Program-made: the position numbers and the translations under genes
Shown here: positions 26,844 to 35,667 of the stretch, piece by piece
How the letters are laid out: each line of letters opens with the position of its first letter
Position numbering within the stretch: the first letter of the stretch is position 1
NCBI GenBank assembly: GCA_016183065.1
Contig: JACPFF010000019.1
Location: 62,001-126,000, forward strand
Origin: Deltaproteobacteria bacterium
GTDB taxonomy: Bacteria; UBA10199; GCA-002796325; JACPFF01
Direction of reading: 5' to 3'
DNA length: 64,000 nucleotides
Notes under the pieces: model-generated
What the model saw: the letters and a program-made list of their open reading frames with translations, nothing else
The model's database searches: none
What the model was told of the DNA's origin: nothing

Positions 26844-27884
26844 ATGCGCGGACGTTTGAAAGGACTGATGGGACCGCTCTGTGCGGTATTGACGATCATG
26901 GTGCCTGGCATCTCCCGGGCCGCGGAAACCCTGCTGATCAATGGGGCCGGGGCGACGTTTCCCTATCCGCTCTATTCCAAATGGTTTTATACCTATCATC
27001 AGCAAGTGCCTTCGCTCCAATTCAACTATCAATCGATCGGCAGTGGGGGAGGGATCCGTCAGATGACCGCCGGCACCGTCGATTTTGGCGCCTCGGATGC
27101 GCCCATGTCGGACAGTGAACTGGCCGCGGTCTCGCAGCCGGTCCTCCATATTCCCACGATCCTCGGGAGTGTTGTGCTGGCCTATCATCAGCCGAAGATT
27201 GCCGGCGAATTGCATCTCTCCGGGCCGGTGGTTGCCGAAATTTTCTTGGGAAAGATCACCAAATGGAATGACCAAAAACTGCAGGCGCTCAATCCTGGCA
27301 TGACATTGCCGGATCAGGCCATTTTTGTGGTACACCGCGCTGACGGGAGTGGCACGACCTATATTTTTACCGATTATCTCTCCCATGTCAGTCCGGTCTG
27401 GAAGACGGCAGTCGGGACGGAGAAGGCGGTCAACTGGCCCGTGGGCCTGGGGGGGAAGGGAAACGAAGGGGTCTCGGCATTGGTGAAACAGACGCCGGGC
27501 GCCATCGGCTACGTCGAGTTGAGTTATGCCATCCAGAATAAAATGCCGATGGCCTCGCTGCAAAATAGATCGGGCCGGTTTATCACGCCCTCCATTGCGT
27601 CGGTGACGGCCGCCGCAGCCGGCGTCAAGATGCCGGCAGATTATCGGGTCTCACTCGTCGATCCCGACGGAGCCGATGCCTATCCGATGAGCGCCTTCAC
27701 CTATCTCCTGGTCTATCAGCAACAAAAAGATGCGCGGCGCGGAAAGACGATCATCGATTTCCTCACATGGGCCATTCATGAAGGGCAGACCATGGCCGCG
27801 CCGCTCCACTACGCGCCGCTTCCCACAACCCTCATCAAACAACTCGAGGCCACGATTGCCGGCATCACGCTTCCGAAGGGATAA
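26844..27884 (+). CDS. pstS: Phosphate ABC transporter, periplasmic binding protein PstS
   Basis: High-affinity phosphate-binding protein, 346 residues. A Sec signal peptide (LCAVLTIMVPGISRA) is present without a lipobox, so it should be soluble in the periplasm. Canonical binding segments are GAGATFPYPLYSKWF, SIGSGGGIRQMTAGTVDFGASDAP and HRADGSGTTYIFTDYLS. The gene starts the pstSCAB-phoU run; GGAGAGGAGAG precedes the ATG. Confidence 0.96.
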   Translation: MRGRLKGLMGPLCAVLTIMVPGISRAAETLLINGAGATFPYPLYSKWFYTYHQQVPSLQFNYQSIGSGGGIRQMTAGTVDFGASDAPMSDSELAAVSQPVLHIPTILGSVVLAYHQPKIAGELHLSGPVVAEIFLGKITKWNDQKLQALNPGMTLPDQAIFVVHRADGSGTTYIFTDYLSHVSPVWKTAVGTEKAVNWPVGLGGKGNEGVSALVKQTPGAIGYVELSYAIQNKMPMASLQNRSGRFITPSIASVTAAAAGVKMPADYRVSLVDPDGADAYPMSAFTYLLVYQQQKDARRGKTIIDFLTWAIHEGQTMAAPLHYAPLPTTLIKQLEATIAGITLPKG

Positions 27885-27893
27885 CGGCCCACC

Positions 27894-28802
27894 ATGTCTG
27901 CTGATCGGATCCTGAAATGGGTGACCGCATCCTTCGCCATGATCGTGGTCGTCCTGTTGTGCGGTATTGGCATCATGTTGCTCGTGAAGTCATGGCCCGC
28001 GATTCATACCTTTACCTGGCACTTTCCGCTGACGCGCCTGTGGGACCCGGTCCAGGGGGCCTTCGGCGCCTTGCCATTCATATATGGCACAGTGGTGTCT
28101 TCACTCCTTGCCTTGATGATGGCGCTCCCACTGGGTCTCGGCATTGCCATTTTCCTCGTGGAGTTGTGTCCCGATCGACTGAAGGGGACGATTGCCTTTC
28201 TCGTGGAACTGCTGGCCGCGATCCCCTCGGTTATCTACGGCCTTTGGGGGATTTTTTTCCTCGTCCCGTGGTTGCGCGAGACGATCGAACCATGGTGCAT
28301 TGAACATCTGGGAGTGGTTCCGCTCTTTGAGGGGCCTCCCTATGGCATCGGCATGTGTGCTGCAGGGCTTGTGCTGGCCATCATGATCCTCCCCATTATC
28401 GCGTCGATCTCCCGGGATGTCCTGGAAACGGTCCCCAACGATCAACGGGAGGCCGCGCTGGCCCTTGGCGCGACGCGATGGGAGATGATTCGCACGGCCG
28501 TGCTCCCGTATGGTCGATCTGGGCTGTTTGGCGCCTGTTTTTTGGGACTGGGCCGCGCTTTGGGGGAGACCATGGCCGTGACCATGGTGATCGGGAATCG
28601 GCCGGAGATCTCGACGTCACTTTTTCACCCCGCAGCGACCATGGCCTCCGTCGTCGCCAATGAGTTCACCGAGGCCACGGGAGAACTCTATCTCTCTGCC
28701 CTCTTTGGGATCGGATTAGTCTTGCTCTCCATCACGTTTCTGGTCAATCTGGGGGCACGGTGGTTGGTGCTGTCGATCGGCCGTCTGCCGCAGGGGACGT
28801 AA
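27894..28802 (+). CDS. pstC: Phosphate ABC transporter permease PstC
   Basis: Inner-membrane permease of 302 residues with six predicted helices. The conserved FIYGTVVSSLLALMMALPLGLGIAIFL opens the MetI-like domain, and the EAA loop is LGATRWEMIRTAVLPYGRSGLFGACFLGLGRALGETMAV. It starts 9 nt after pstS and 3 nt before pstA, and pairs with PstA to form the channel. Confidence 0.95.
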   Translation: MSADRILKWVTASFAMIVVVLLCGIGIMLLVKSWPAIHTFTWHFPLTRLWDPVQGAFGALPFIYGTVVSSLLALMMALPLGLGIAIFLVELCPDRLKGTIAFLVELLAAIPSVIYGLWGIFFLVPWLRETIEPWCIEHLGVVPLFEGPPYGIGMCAAGLVLAIMILPIIASISRDVLETVPNDQREAALALGATRWEMIRTAVLPYGRSGLFGACFLGLGRALGETMAVTMVIGNRPEISTSLFHPAATMASVVANEFTEATGELYLSALFGIGLVLLSITFLVNLGARWLVLSIGRLPQGT

Positions 28803-28805
28803 ACG

Positions 28806-29657
28806 ATGCAATGGCGTTATCACATGCGAAAAATCATCGACTGGAGCATGAGCGGCGCCGCCATGATGGCGACACTCTGCGGCCTGATCCCCCTGATCCT
28901 GATTTCGATGCATCTCCTCCGCCGGGGTATAAGCTCGATCAACCTCGATTTCTTTACCCACATGCCGCAGCCGGTCGGTGAGCCTGGTGGCGGGATGGCC
29001 AATGCCATCATCGGCACATGTCTGATGGTCGGGATTGCCACGGCGATTGCGTTGCCCATTGGACTGCTAGGAGGACTCTATCTCTCGGAGTTTGGCGAGC
29101 GGCGGACCGGGGCTGCCGTCCGTTTTGCCGCCGACATGCTGAACGGTATCCCCTCCATCGTGATCGGGATTTTTGTCTACGGGTTCGTTGTCGTGCCACT
29201 CGGCCATTTTTCGGCGATGGCTGGTGGGATCGCCCTCAGTATCATCATGATGCCGATGATCTTGCGCAATACCGAGGAGATGCTGCGCCTCGTCCCCCAC
29301 GCCTTGCGGGAGGCCGCGCTCGCTCTCGGCATTCCGTACTGGAAGACGCTGCTCCGCGTGGTGTTGGTGACGGCCCGGCGGGGCATTGTCACCGGGATTT
29401 TGCTGGCGTTGGCCCGCATTGCCGGAGAGACCGCACCGCTGCTCTTTACCGCCCTCGGCAACCAGTTCTGGAGTCTCCGTCTCGATCAACCAATGGCCGC
29501 ACTGCCGCTGCAGATTTTTACCTATGCAATCAGTCCCTTTGAAGAATGGCAGCAGCAGGCCTGGTCCGGGGCATTGGTGCTGATCGGCATTGTGGTGATT
29601 TTGAGCCTCCTCTCTCGATGGATGGTGCGCGTCCCACAGGTAAAGACGGATGGATGA
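28806..29657 (+). CDS. pstA: Phosphate ABC transporter permease PstA
   Basis: Second permease subunit, 283 residues. Characteristic stretches: [53 protein letters not shown], and the EAA loop [46 protein letters not shown]. An in-frame ATG at 28824 is a possible alternative start. The stop overlaps the start of pstB by 8 nt. Confidence 0.95.
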   Translation: MQWRYHMRKIIDWSMSGAAMMATLCGLIPLILISMHLLRRGISSINLDFFTHMPQPVGEPGGGMANAIIGTCLMVGIATAIALPIGLLGGLYLSEFGERRTGAAVRFAADMLNGIPSIVIGIFVYGFVVVPLGHFSAMAGGIALSIIMMPMILRNTEEMLRLVPHALREAALALGIPYWKTLLRVVLVTARRGIVTGILLALARIAGETAPLLFTALGNQFWSLRLDQPMAALPLQIFTYAISPFEEWQQQAWSGALVLIGIVVILSLLSRWMVRVPQVKTDG

Positions 29658-30411
29658 TCACGGACAAAAACTGTCGACGCAGCATCTGCAGGCGTGGTTT
29701 GGCGCGCACCTCGCGCTCAAGGAGGTCTCGATTGACATTCCGGGGAACCGTGTAACCGCCATCATCGGTCCGTCGGGCTGTGGAAAGTCGACGCTCATTC
29801 GTTGCATGAATCGCATGCACGAAACCATTCCATCGGCCCGGGCGGCCGGCGCCGTGTTGCTGGATGGCCGCTCGATCTATCAACAGGATCCGGTGCAATT
29901 ACGCCGCCAAGTGGGGATGATCTTTCAAAAGCCGAACCCCTTTCCGACGATGTCCATCATCGACAACGTCACGGCCGGCCTCCGGCTCAACGGACTTCGG
30001 GATCGGCGGCGACTCGAGGAGATTGCAGCCCAATGCCTGCAGAAGGCCGCCCTCTGGGAGGAAGTGAAAGACAAACTGCGGTATCCGGGGGCGGGACTGT
30101 CGGGGGGCCAGCAGCAGCGCCTCTGTATTGCGCGGGCCCTGGCAGTGAATCCGGAGGTGTTGTTGATGGACGAGCCCTGTTCAGCGCTCGATCCGATTTC
30201 GACGTCAAAAATCGAGGAATTGATCCATGAGTTGCGGGCCCATTACACGATCGTCCTCGTGACACATAATATGCAGCAGGCCGCGCGGGCGTCCGACCAG
30301 ACCGCGTTTATGTATATGGGACGCCTTGTTGAATGCGGGGAGACTCGTCAGGTCTTTACGACACCAAAGGCACAACAGACAGAAGACTACATTACGGGGA
30401 GATTTGGATAA
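29650..30411 (+). CDS. pstB: Phosphate ABC transporter ATPase PstB
   Basis: ABC ATPase of 253 residues. Walker A is GPSGCGKST, the Q-loop sits in [10 protein letters not shown], the signature is [15 protein letters not shown], Walker B is [13 protein letters not shown], and the H-loop is LVTHNMQQA. The NRMHETIP insertion after Walker A is typical of PstB. The TAA stop shares its last base with the phoU ATG (TAATG), indicating translational coupling. Confidence 0.96.
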   Translation: MDDHGQKLSTQHLQAWFGAHLALKEVSIDIPGNRVTAIIGPSGCGKSTLIRCMNRMHETIPSARAAGAVLLDGRSIYQQDPVQLRRQVGMIFQKPNPFPTMSIIDNVTAGLRLNGLRDRRRLEEIAAQCLQKAALWEEVKDKLRYPGAGLSGGQQQRLCIARALAVNPEVLLMDEPCSALDPISTSKIEELIHELRAHYTIVLVTHNMQQAARASDQTAFMYMGRLVECGETRQVFTTPKAQQTEDYITGRFG

Positions 30412-31076
30412 TGCCACATATTGATCAACAATTTGAGGGGGAGTTGCAACACCTGAAGCAGGAGATCTTGCGCGCGGGGAGCCTGGTCGAGGGGATGATT
30501 GCGCGTACCATCCAGGCCCTGGTGGAGCGCGAGGCCGCCGTTGCACGGGACGTCATTGCGCAAGATCCGTCTGTGGATCAGCTCCAGGTCGAGATCGACA
30601 CCTTTTGCCTGCAACTGCTGGCGTTGCGCCAACCGACTGCCTCCGACCTGCGGTTCATCACGATCGGCATGCGCATTACGACGGACTTGGAGCGGATCGG
30701 TGATCTGGCCGTGAATATCTGCGAGCAGGTCATTCACTTGCAGCGGGATCCGCTCCTCAAGCCGTCGGCGGTGCTGCCCAAAATGGCCATGGCCGCACAA
30801 GAGATGCTCAAGCGGGCGCTCGACGCCTTTGTCCACCGCGATGTTTCGCGGGCCCAGGGGGTCTGCACCACCGATGACATTGTCGATCGCTTCTGCACGG
30901 AGCATTATGCCGAGCAGGTCAGCGGCATGCAGGCGGATCCCGGCACCATTGAGGCAGGGATGCGGTACATCCTCGTGGCGCTCCACTGTGAACGGGTCGC
31001 GGATCACGCCACAAATATTGCCGAAGAGGTCATCTTCATGTTGCAGGGAAAAGACATTCGGCACGGACGCGTCTGA
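30411..31076 (+). CDS. phoU: Phosphate signalling regulator PhoU
   Basis: Negative regulator that links Pst to PhoR. 221 residues, two PhoU three-helix bundles: AGSLVEGMIARTIQALVERE ... LRFITIGMRITTDLERIGDLAVNICEQV in the first, and MRYILVALHCERVADHATNIAEEVIFM in the second. The metal-binding ExxxDxxxD-type patterns of the family are seen as ERIGD and ERVADHATN. The start at 30411 directly follows pstB; the frame is open upstream but that part is inside pstB. Confidence 0.95.
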   Translation: MPHIDQQFEGELQHLKQEILRAGSLVEGMIARTIQALVEREAAVARDVIAQDPSVDQLQVEIDTFCLQLLALRQPTASDLRFITIGMRITTDLERIGDLAVNICEQVIHLQRDPLLKPSAVLPKMAMAAQEMLKRALDAFVHRDVSRAQGVCTTDDIVDRFCTEHYAEQVSGMQADPGTIEAGMRYILVALHCERVADHATNIAEEVIFMLQGKDIRHGRV

Positions 31077-31084
31077 ACGCGGAT

Positions 31085-31801
31085 CTACGAACTCTCCCCG
31101 GAATCGACGCGACAGCCGGCAATCCCCATGGTCCCTTCATCGTAGAGCGTCGTGTCCCCCCGGTACGATTCCCAGTTGGCCATGACGCTCGAGAGCGCGG
31201 CTTCGTAGGTTGCTGCCGCAGCGGGATCGAGATACTGCATCGGACAATAGGATCTCTGCTCGGAGGTGTTGAGCAGATTGAATTCAAAATACGCCGGTGA
31301 GGCCACTCCGATGACCTGGTCGGCCGTGACCGTATCACCGACGCTGATGGAGAGATCATCCACGTGATCGAGCACGGCGACCCACACGGAATTCGCATTG
31401 GGGGCAATGCGGACCTCGAAATCGCCGCTCACAGCTTGCTGGTCGTCGATGGCCTTGACGATGCCGTCAATGGTCGCGCGAACGGGATACGATGTTGGAT
31501 CATTGTCGTGAATGCGAAAGGTCAGGTGATAAAAGGGGTCGGTCGTCGCGTCTGCCGATTCGGTACCACCGAATTCGATAAAGAGTTTGTATCGATTTCC
31601 TTCGACGGCGAGGACCGCCGTATTATTGTTTTCCACCGGATCCCACGCGCTCGCATCGATCCCCAAATTATAGACCACCGGTGCGGTCGTATCGGTCGCT
31701 CCCGACCCACCGGATCCCGATCCGCCGCTGCTGCACCCTGCAAGCATGGACACCAGCATCAGAAAACTGCCAGACGTGATCTGTCGGACGATTTTTTTCA
31801 T
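31085..31801 (-). CDS. Lipoprotein with a degenerate M23/LytM-like domain
   Basis: A 238-residue lipoprotein (lipobox VSMLAGC, then a Gly/Ser-rich linker). The mature part follows the layout of an M23 (LytM) domain: PVRATIDGIVKAI (as in PVxAxxDGxV), then VWVAVLDHVDDLSISVGDTVTADQVIGVAS (as in YxHLSxIxVKVGDxVxAGQxIG), and AYFEFNLLN where an HxHFEI strand is expected. The zinc-binding HxxxD and HxH residues are missing, so it is likely a non-catalytic binder or regulator. Convergent with phoU with an 8-bp gap. The start at 31801 was set by the signal peptide. Confidence 0.72.
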   Translation of the reverse strand: MKKIVRQITSGSFLMLVSMLAGCSSGGSGSGGSGATDTTAPVVYNLGIDASAWDPVENNNTAVLAVEGNRYKLFIEFGGTESADATTDPFYHLTFRIHDNDPTSYPVRATIDGIVKAIDDQQAVSGDFEVRIAPNANSVWVAVLDHVDDLSISVGDTVTADQVIGVASPAYFEFNLLNTSEQRSYCPMQYLDPAAAATYEAALSSVMANWESYRGDTTLYDEGTMGIAGCRVDSGESS

Positions 31802-31834
31802 GGAACGCCTTGTATGCACCGCTATGAGATACAA

Positions 31835-31860
31835 ACGGCCCGTCGACATTGGCGGGCCGT
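31835..31860 (-). terminator. Putative terminator of tmRNA
   Basis: On the minus strand the 8-bp inverted repeat ACGGCCCG / CGGGCCGT with a 10-nt loop lies 12 nt after the tmRNA 3' end. It is followed by TTGTATC, a short U-rich tail. It also precedes the lipoprotein gene on the same strand. Confidence 0.55.
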
Positions 31861-31871
31861 ATTGCATACTG

Positions 31872-32231
31872 TGGAGCCGGGGAGAATCGCACTCCCGTCC
31901 GAAAAGCTTTTACCATCCCCTCTACGTGCGTAGTCTATGCCTTGCATCTCGTGCAGTCCACAGCCCATAGACGGGCCGTTTGGGCCGCACCAGCCGCTGG
32001 TGATTTCCTCGCTCTGCACGCCAGTGGCACCCGCGCAAAGACAGCCTCCTGTCGACGCTCCATTTCCCTAGGAGACATCGGGAAGGGAACGCGCACAGCG
32101 GGTGTTTAGGCCGCTAATGCAAAATGCTGACTCTCGTCGGCATTTATAGGTTTGTGCATCAGTTTTACGACGTGATAACAGGTCGGCACGCCAGGATGAC
32201 TCCGGTCTCTCCGTCGAACCTGATCGGCCCC
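31872..32231 (-). ncRNA. ssrA: tmRNA (transfer-messenger RNA)
   Basis: One-piece tmRNA of about 360 nt; rescues ribosomes stalled on mRNAs without stop codons. The 5' end GGGGCCGATCAGGTTCGACG is the classic start. Its first seven bases pair with CGGCTCC at the 3' end and include a G3-U70 wobble, the alanine identity element. The tag frame (32141 down to 32106) encodes ADESQHFALAA followed by TAA. The T-arm is GGGAG-TGCGATT-CTCCC, with G instead of U at the position equal to 55. CCA is not encoded in full (ACAG follows the acceptor stem). smpB lies just upstream. Confidence 0.95.
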
Positions 32232-32255
32232 ATGTCAAAGAACGCCCGCCAACAC

Positions 32256-32284
32256 CGTATAGATGGGATCTGGCCGATTGGCAA
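32256..32284 (-). promoter_or_regulatory. Promoter of the tmRNA gene
   Basis: Minus strand: TTGCCA, 17 nt, TATACG. The -10 box lies 24 nt from the mature 5' end, so the primary transcript would carry a short leader removed by RNase P. This fits a tmRNA gene transcribed independently of smpB. Confidence 0.6.
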
Positions 32285-32359
32285 GCGATTGCGGTCCCCT
32301 GTTTCACCTCGTAGTTTTTCGCATCCGAATGGCCGTGGCTCGTCGCCAGCCCGAGGAGT

Positions 32360-32818
32360 CTACCGCTTCATCGCCCGGCGCATGGCACGTTCGGCCTCCC
32401 GTTTTTTTGTGGTCTCGCGTTTGTCGTGTTGGGCCTTGCCGCGCGCCAAGGCCAGCTCGCATTTCGCGAGGCCGCGGGGGGTAAAATAGAGTTTGGTGGG
32501 AATCACCGTCAGGCCGCGCTCTTTCATCTTGCCGATCAGTCGGGCCAGTTCACGTGCATGCAGCAGGAGTTTTCGACTCCGCAATGGTTCATGGTTGTTT
32601 GCTGCCGCGGGCGGATAGAGACTGATATGGCAATGGAGCAGCCACAAGGCGTCGCGACGGAAAATGGCGTAGGCATCGCCGAGGTTGGCTCGTCCCGCTC
32701 GGAGGGATTTGACCTCGCTTCCGGTCAGCACCATGCCGGCTTCAAAAAATTCCAACAGGTGATAATGGAATTTCGCCTTGCGATTGAGGATGGCGACTGT
32801 CTCTCTTTTTGGTGTCAT
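32360..32818 (-). CDS. smpB: SsrA-binding protein SmpB
   Basis: Small RNA-binding protein that delivers tmRNA to stalled ribosomes. 152 residues: VAILNRKAKFHYHLLEFFEAGMVLTGSEVKSLRAGRANLGDAYA is the conserved OB-fold start, KLLLHARELARLIGKMKERGLTVIPTKLYF follows, and the basic tail (KRETTKKREAERAMRRAMKR) inserts into the mRNA channel. The start at 32818 was chosen because the protein then begins at MTPKRE; the longer frame overlaps the upstream gene. tmRNA is the next gene downstream, about 130 nt away. Confidence 0.96.
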   Translation of the reverse strand: MTPKRETVAILNRKAKFHYHLLEFFEAGMVLTGSEVKSLRAGRANLGDAYAIFRRDALWLLHCHISLYPPAAANNHEPLRSRKLLLHARELARLIGKMKERGLTVIPTKLYFTPRGLAKCELALARGKAQHDKRETTKKREAERAMRRAMKR

Positions 32819-32838
32819 AGTAATGTGCGTACCGTGCA

Positions 32839-33444
32839 CTACATCAGGCCGCCACTGACAATCAGTTTGCTTGCCTGATCGATGGTGAGTGTCGTGGCAA
32901 TGACATCGGCCTCGGGGATCATCAGCAAAAATCCCGAGGTGGGATTGGGTGCCGTGGGCATGAAGACCCGCAGGTAGCGGGTGGTGGTCCCATCTGTTTT
33001 GGTGATGGTCGATTCGCCGGTGACAAAGGCATAGGCAAGACTGCCAGGGTGCGGGTAGGGGACGAGGACGACCTGCGAGGCACGGGCCGTGGCCTCACCG
33101 GAGACGAGCTGTATCAACCGCTTCAAGCCGGGATAGACGCCGCGGGCCACGGGAATCCGCCCAAGGAGTCGTTCTCCCATCACGACCACGCGCTTTGCCA
33201 GATAGGTACGGAGCGAGATACCGATGATCAGGACGATCAACAGTGTCGCGACGAGTCCGAGGCCGGGAATGTCATAGCCGATCAGGCGATGCGGATGGTA
33301 GGCCGCCGGAATGAGTCCCAGGAAGAAATCCTGGCTCCACACGACGAGCATTTTCAGGATCCAGATCGTACCGATCAGCGGGAGGAGGGTGACCAGGCCG
33401 GTCAGGAACGATTGACGCAGATGTTTGCGCAGCGACTTAAGCAT
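32839..33444 (-). CDS. DUF502 family membrane protein
   Basis: A 201-residue inner-membrane protein of the DUF502 family. Two hydrophobic helices are near the N-terminus (FLTGLVTLLPLIGTIWILKMLVVW and GLGLVATLLIVLIIGISLRTYLA). The conserved cytoplasmic part includes GERLLGRIPVARGVYPGLKRLIQLV, VVLVPYPHPGSLAYAFVTGE, VFMPTAPNPTSGFLLMIPE and ASKLIVSGGLM. The ATG lies inside the last codons of the amidohydrolase gene (8-nt overlap), so the two are co-translated. The function is unknown. Confidence 0.9.
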   Translation of the reverse strand: MLKSLRKHLRQSFLTGLVTLLPLIGTIWILKMLVVWSQDFFLGLIPAAYHPHRLIGYDIPGLGLVATLLIVLIIGISLRTYLAKRVVVMGERLLGRIPVARGVYPGLKRLIQLVSGEATARASQVVLVPYPHPGSLAYAFVTGESTITKTDGTTTRYLRVFMPTAPNPTSGFLLMIPEADVIATTLTIDQASKLIVSGGLM

Positions 33445-34720
33445 GGGCGATCGATTGCCCCCCGACAACGACCTCGGTGATCTGCTGCGGAGAGGTCTGA
33501 CGGATGAGCGATGCCACGAGCATGTCGGTCGTGGTCTCTGCCGGGGCGTCCACCAGGAGGTAGTCCGCGTATTTGCCCGGCGTCAGGCTCCCGACGTCCT
33601 GCGCCCGGTCCAGGGCAGTGGCCCCGCCGAGCGTGGCCATGGTCAATGCGATCGCGGGTGTCACGCCTGACACATGGAGCGCTGCGCGCATTTCATCCCA
33701 GAGGTCTCCTGCTGATGGGCCAAATCGGGCTTCCGTGCCGAGGGCAACGGGGATCTCCTGTTGCCGCAGCTTCCCATACGGGAAAGTCCCCAATTGGAAT
33801 GTGGAGACCGCCTGCGGTGAAAAAATCACGGGGCAGCGGCGTTCCTGGACCAGTGGCAGATCAGTGTGACTGAGTTGTACCGCGCCGACGAGTGTCGGCG
33901 CCGTCTCCAAAAAACCGATCTCCTCGAGATACCGCAGCGGTGTTTGCTGAAAGGCCGGCGGGAGATCGTGGCCGGCCGCAGGTCCCCACCCGAGCAGCGG
34001 AAAAATCTCTGTGCCGATCGGTCCCGTGGCATTGAAGAAAAATTCCATCTCGTCGATCGATTCGGCCACGTGAATTTGCACCGGGAGGCGTTCGGTCCGG
34101 GCATGTTGACTGATGATCTGCAGCAGGTTCCGCGACAATAAATAGGGGGCAAGCGGTGCCAGTCCCACACGAAGGCGGGCATGCGCCTCGCGGTATTGAT
34201 CTGCCAGTGCCAGTGCGCTTTCGAAACGGTCCTGGGAAAGCATCGGGGGATTGCTTCCGAAAAGTTCGAGGAACACCGTCACGCGGAGCGCCGAGGATTT
34301 TGCCAGCTCCAGGGCGCCTTCGTAACTGCTCAAGGCCCCCACGGTGGTGATGCCGAAGTGTTGGAGTCTGGCGAAGGCATTGCGGATGCCTGACACGGTG
34401 CGCTCCAGTGGTTCCGTCCCGCGATAGAGCAGGGATTCCCGCAACCATCGTGTATGCAGCGATGCTCCACTCTCCTGCATTGCCGCGTGCGGCGGGAGGG
34501 CGGGGGCAAATTGGGTCAGGTCAATATGGAAATGCGGATTCACGAGGCCGGCCATGAGGACGCGACCGGCATGATGCGCGGCAGTGGCCTTTGGATGCTG
34601 GCGCTCGAGATCGGCGCGTGTGCCAACGGCCACAATGCGATCGGCGTCGATGACGATGCCGCCATTTGCCATCGGTTCACGATCGACGGGAAGGCACCAA
34701 GTGGCCGTGATCAATTGCAT
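33437..34720 (-). CDS. Amidohydrolase-superfamily deaminase/hydrolase
   Basis: A 427-residue metal-dependent hydrolase of the chlorohydrolase/cytosine-deaminase branch. The N- and C-terminal beta-sandwich pieces are seen (GGIVIDADRIVAVG; LTPGKYADYLLVD). Metal-ligand positions: HxH in NPHFHIDL, His in VQIHVAESIDE, His in VQLSHTD. The last acidic ligand is in GTEARFGPS, where the family usually has Asp (GTD), so Glu here is unusual. Related enzymes deaminate guanine, adenosine derivatives or aminofutalosine; the substrate cannot be fixed from sequence. The start at 34720 was chosen by homology to family N-termini. Confidence 0.83.
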   Translation of the reverse strand: MQLITATWCLPVDREPMANGGIVIDADRIVAVGTRADLERQHPKATAAHHAGRVLMAGLVNPHFHIDLTQFAPALPPHAAMQESGASLHTRWLRESLLYRGTEPLERTVSGIRNAFARLQHFGITTVGALSSYEGALELAKSSALRVTVFLELFGSNPPMLSQDRFESALALADQYREAHARLRVGLAPLAPYLLSRNLLQIISQHARTERLPVQIHVAESIDEMEFFFNATGPIGTEIFPLLGWGPAAGHDLPPAFQQTPLRYLEEIGFLETAPTLVGAVQLSHTDLPLVQERRCPVIFSPQAVSTFQLGTFPYGKLRQQEIPVALGTEARFGPSAGDLWDEMRAALHVSGVTPAIALTMATLGGATALDRAQDVGSLTPGKYADYLLVDAPAETTTDMLVASLIRQTSPQQITEVVVGGQSIAHA

Positions 34721-34821
34721 GGGTCGCAGCGTAGCAAATGCAGGGAGGAAAGTCACGTATGGAGATTCTCACGGGCAAGTCCGTGGGAATTTCCCCAGCG
34801 AGCCCCGCGAACGTGAGGCGG

Positions 34822-35667
34822 CTATCCGAGCGGGACATTGTCGATCAGGCGTGCCGGGCCGATCTGCACGGCCACGCAGAGCCGGGCTGGTCGATCGAGG
34901 GTCGTGACCGGGGCCAGGGTCTCCGGGTCGACGACCGAAATGTAATCGATTTGCGTGATCTGTGCAGATGCCAGCGTTGCGCGGACCTGTGCCACGATGG
35001 CCTCTGGCGGGTCGTCCGCTGTTGCCATGGCTTGTGCCGCAAAAAGGGCCCTGGGAATGGCGCGGGCCTGCGCGCGCTGTGCTGCCGAGAGATACCGATT
35101 GCGCGAGCTCAGTGCGAGCCCATCGGTCTCGCGGACCGTGGGGATGCCGACAATCTCGATCGGAATCATCAAATCGGCAACCATCCGCCGGATGATCTGG
35201 AGCTGCTGAAAGTCCTTTTCGCCAAAATACGCCCGATGCGGTTGGACGATCTGGAACAGCTTGCACACAATCGTGGCCACCCCGCGAAAATGGTGCGGTC
35301 GAAACGGTCCGCAGAGGTGGTCGGTGAGCCTATCCACCGTGACAAATGTGCGGTACGTCTCCGGATAGATCGTGTCGGCCTGCGGCATGAAGATCGCATC
35401 AACGCCACAGGCCTCTGCCATGACCTGGTCCGCAGTCAACGTCCGTGGATAGCACGCATAGTCTTCGGTGGGACCAAACTGTGTGGGATTGACGAAGAGG
35501 CTCAAGACCAACCGGCTTCCCTGGCGGCGGGCCTCGCGCAACAGATGGGCGTGGCCGTCATGCAATGCACCCATGGTGGGGACAAAGGCGATACATTCGC
35601 CGGCAACACGCCAGCCTTCAGCAAGCTGCTGCATGGCCATCGGAGAAAGTACAGACGTAGGGGCCAC
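34822..35667 (-). CDS. panC: Pantothenate synthetase
   Basis: Joins pantoate and beta-alanine with ATP to give pantothenate. 281 residues. The nucleotide-binding HxGH-type motif is in FVPTMGALHDGHAHLLREAR. VLSLFVNPTQFGPTEDYACYPRTL, YFGEKDFQQLQIIRRMVADL and ALSSRNRYLSAAQR are all diagnostic. It directly follows panB (ATG immediately after the panB stop). Confidence 0.96.
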   Translation of the reverse strand: MAPTSVLSPMAMQQLAEGWRVAGECIAFVPTMGALHDGHAHLLREARRQGSRLVLSLFVNPTQFGPTEDYACYPRTLTADQVMAEACGVDAIFMPQADTIYPETYRTFVTVDRLTDHLCGPFRPHHFRGVATIVCKLFQIVQPHRAYFGEKDFQQLQIIRRMVADLMIPIEIVGIPTVRETDGLALSSRNRYLSAAQRAQARAIPRALFAAQAMATADDPPEAIVAQVRATLASAQITQIDYISVVDPETLAPVTTLDRPARLCVAVQIGPARLIDNVPLG

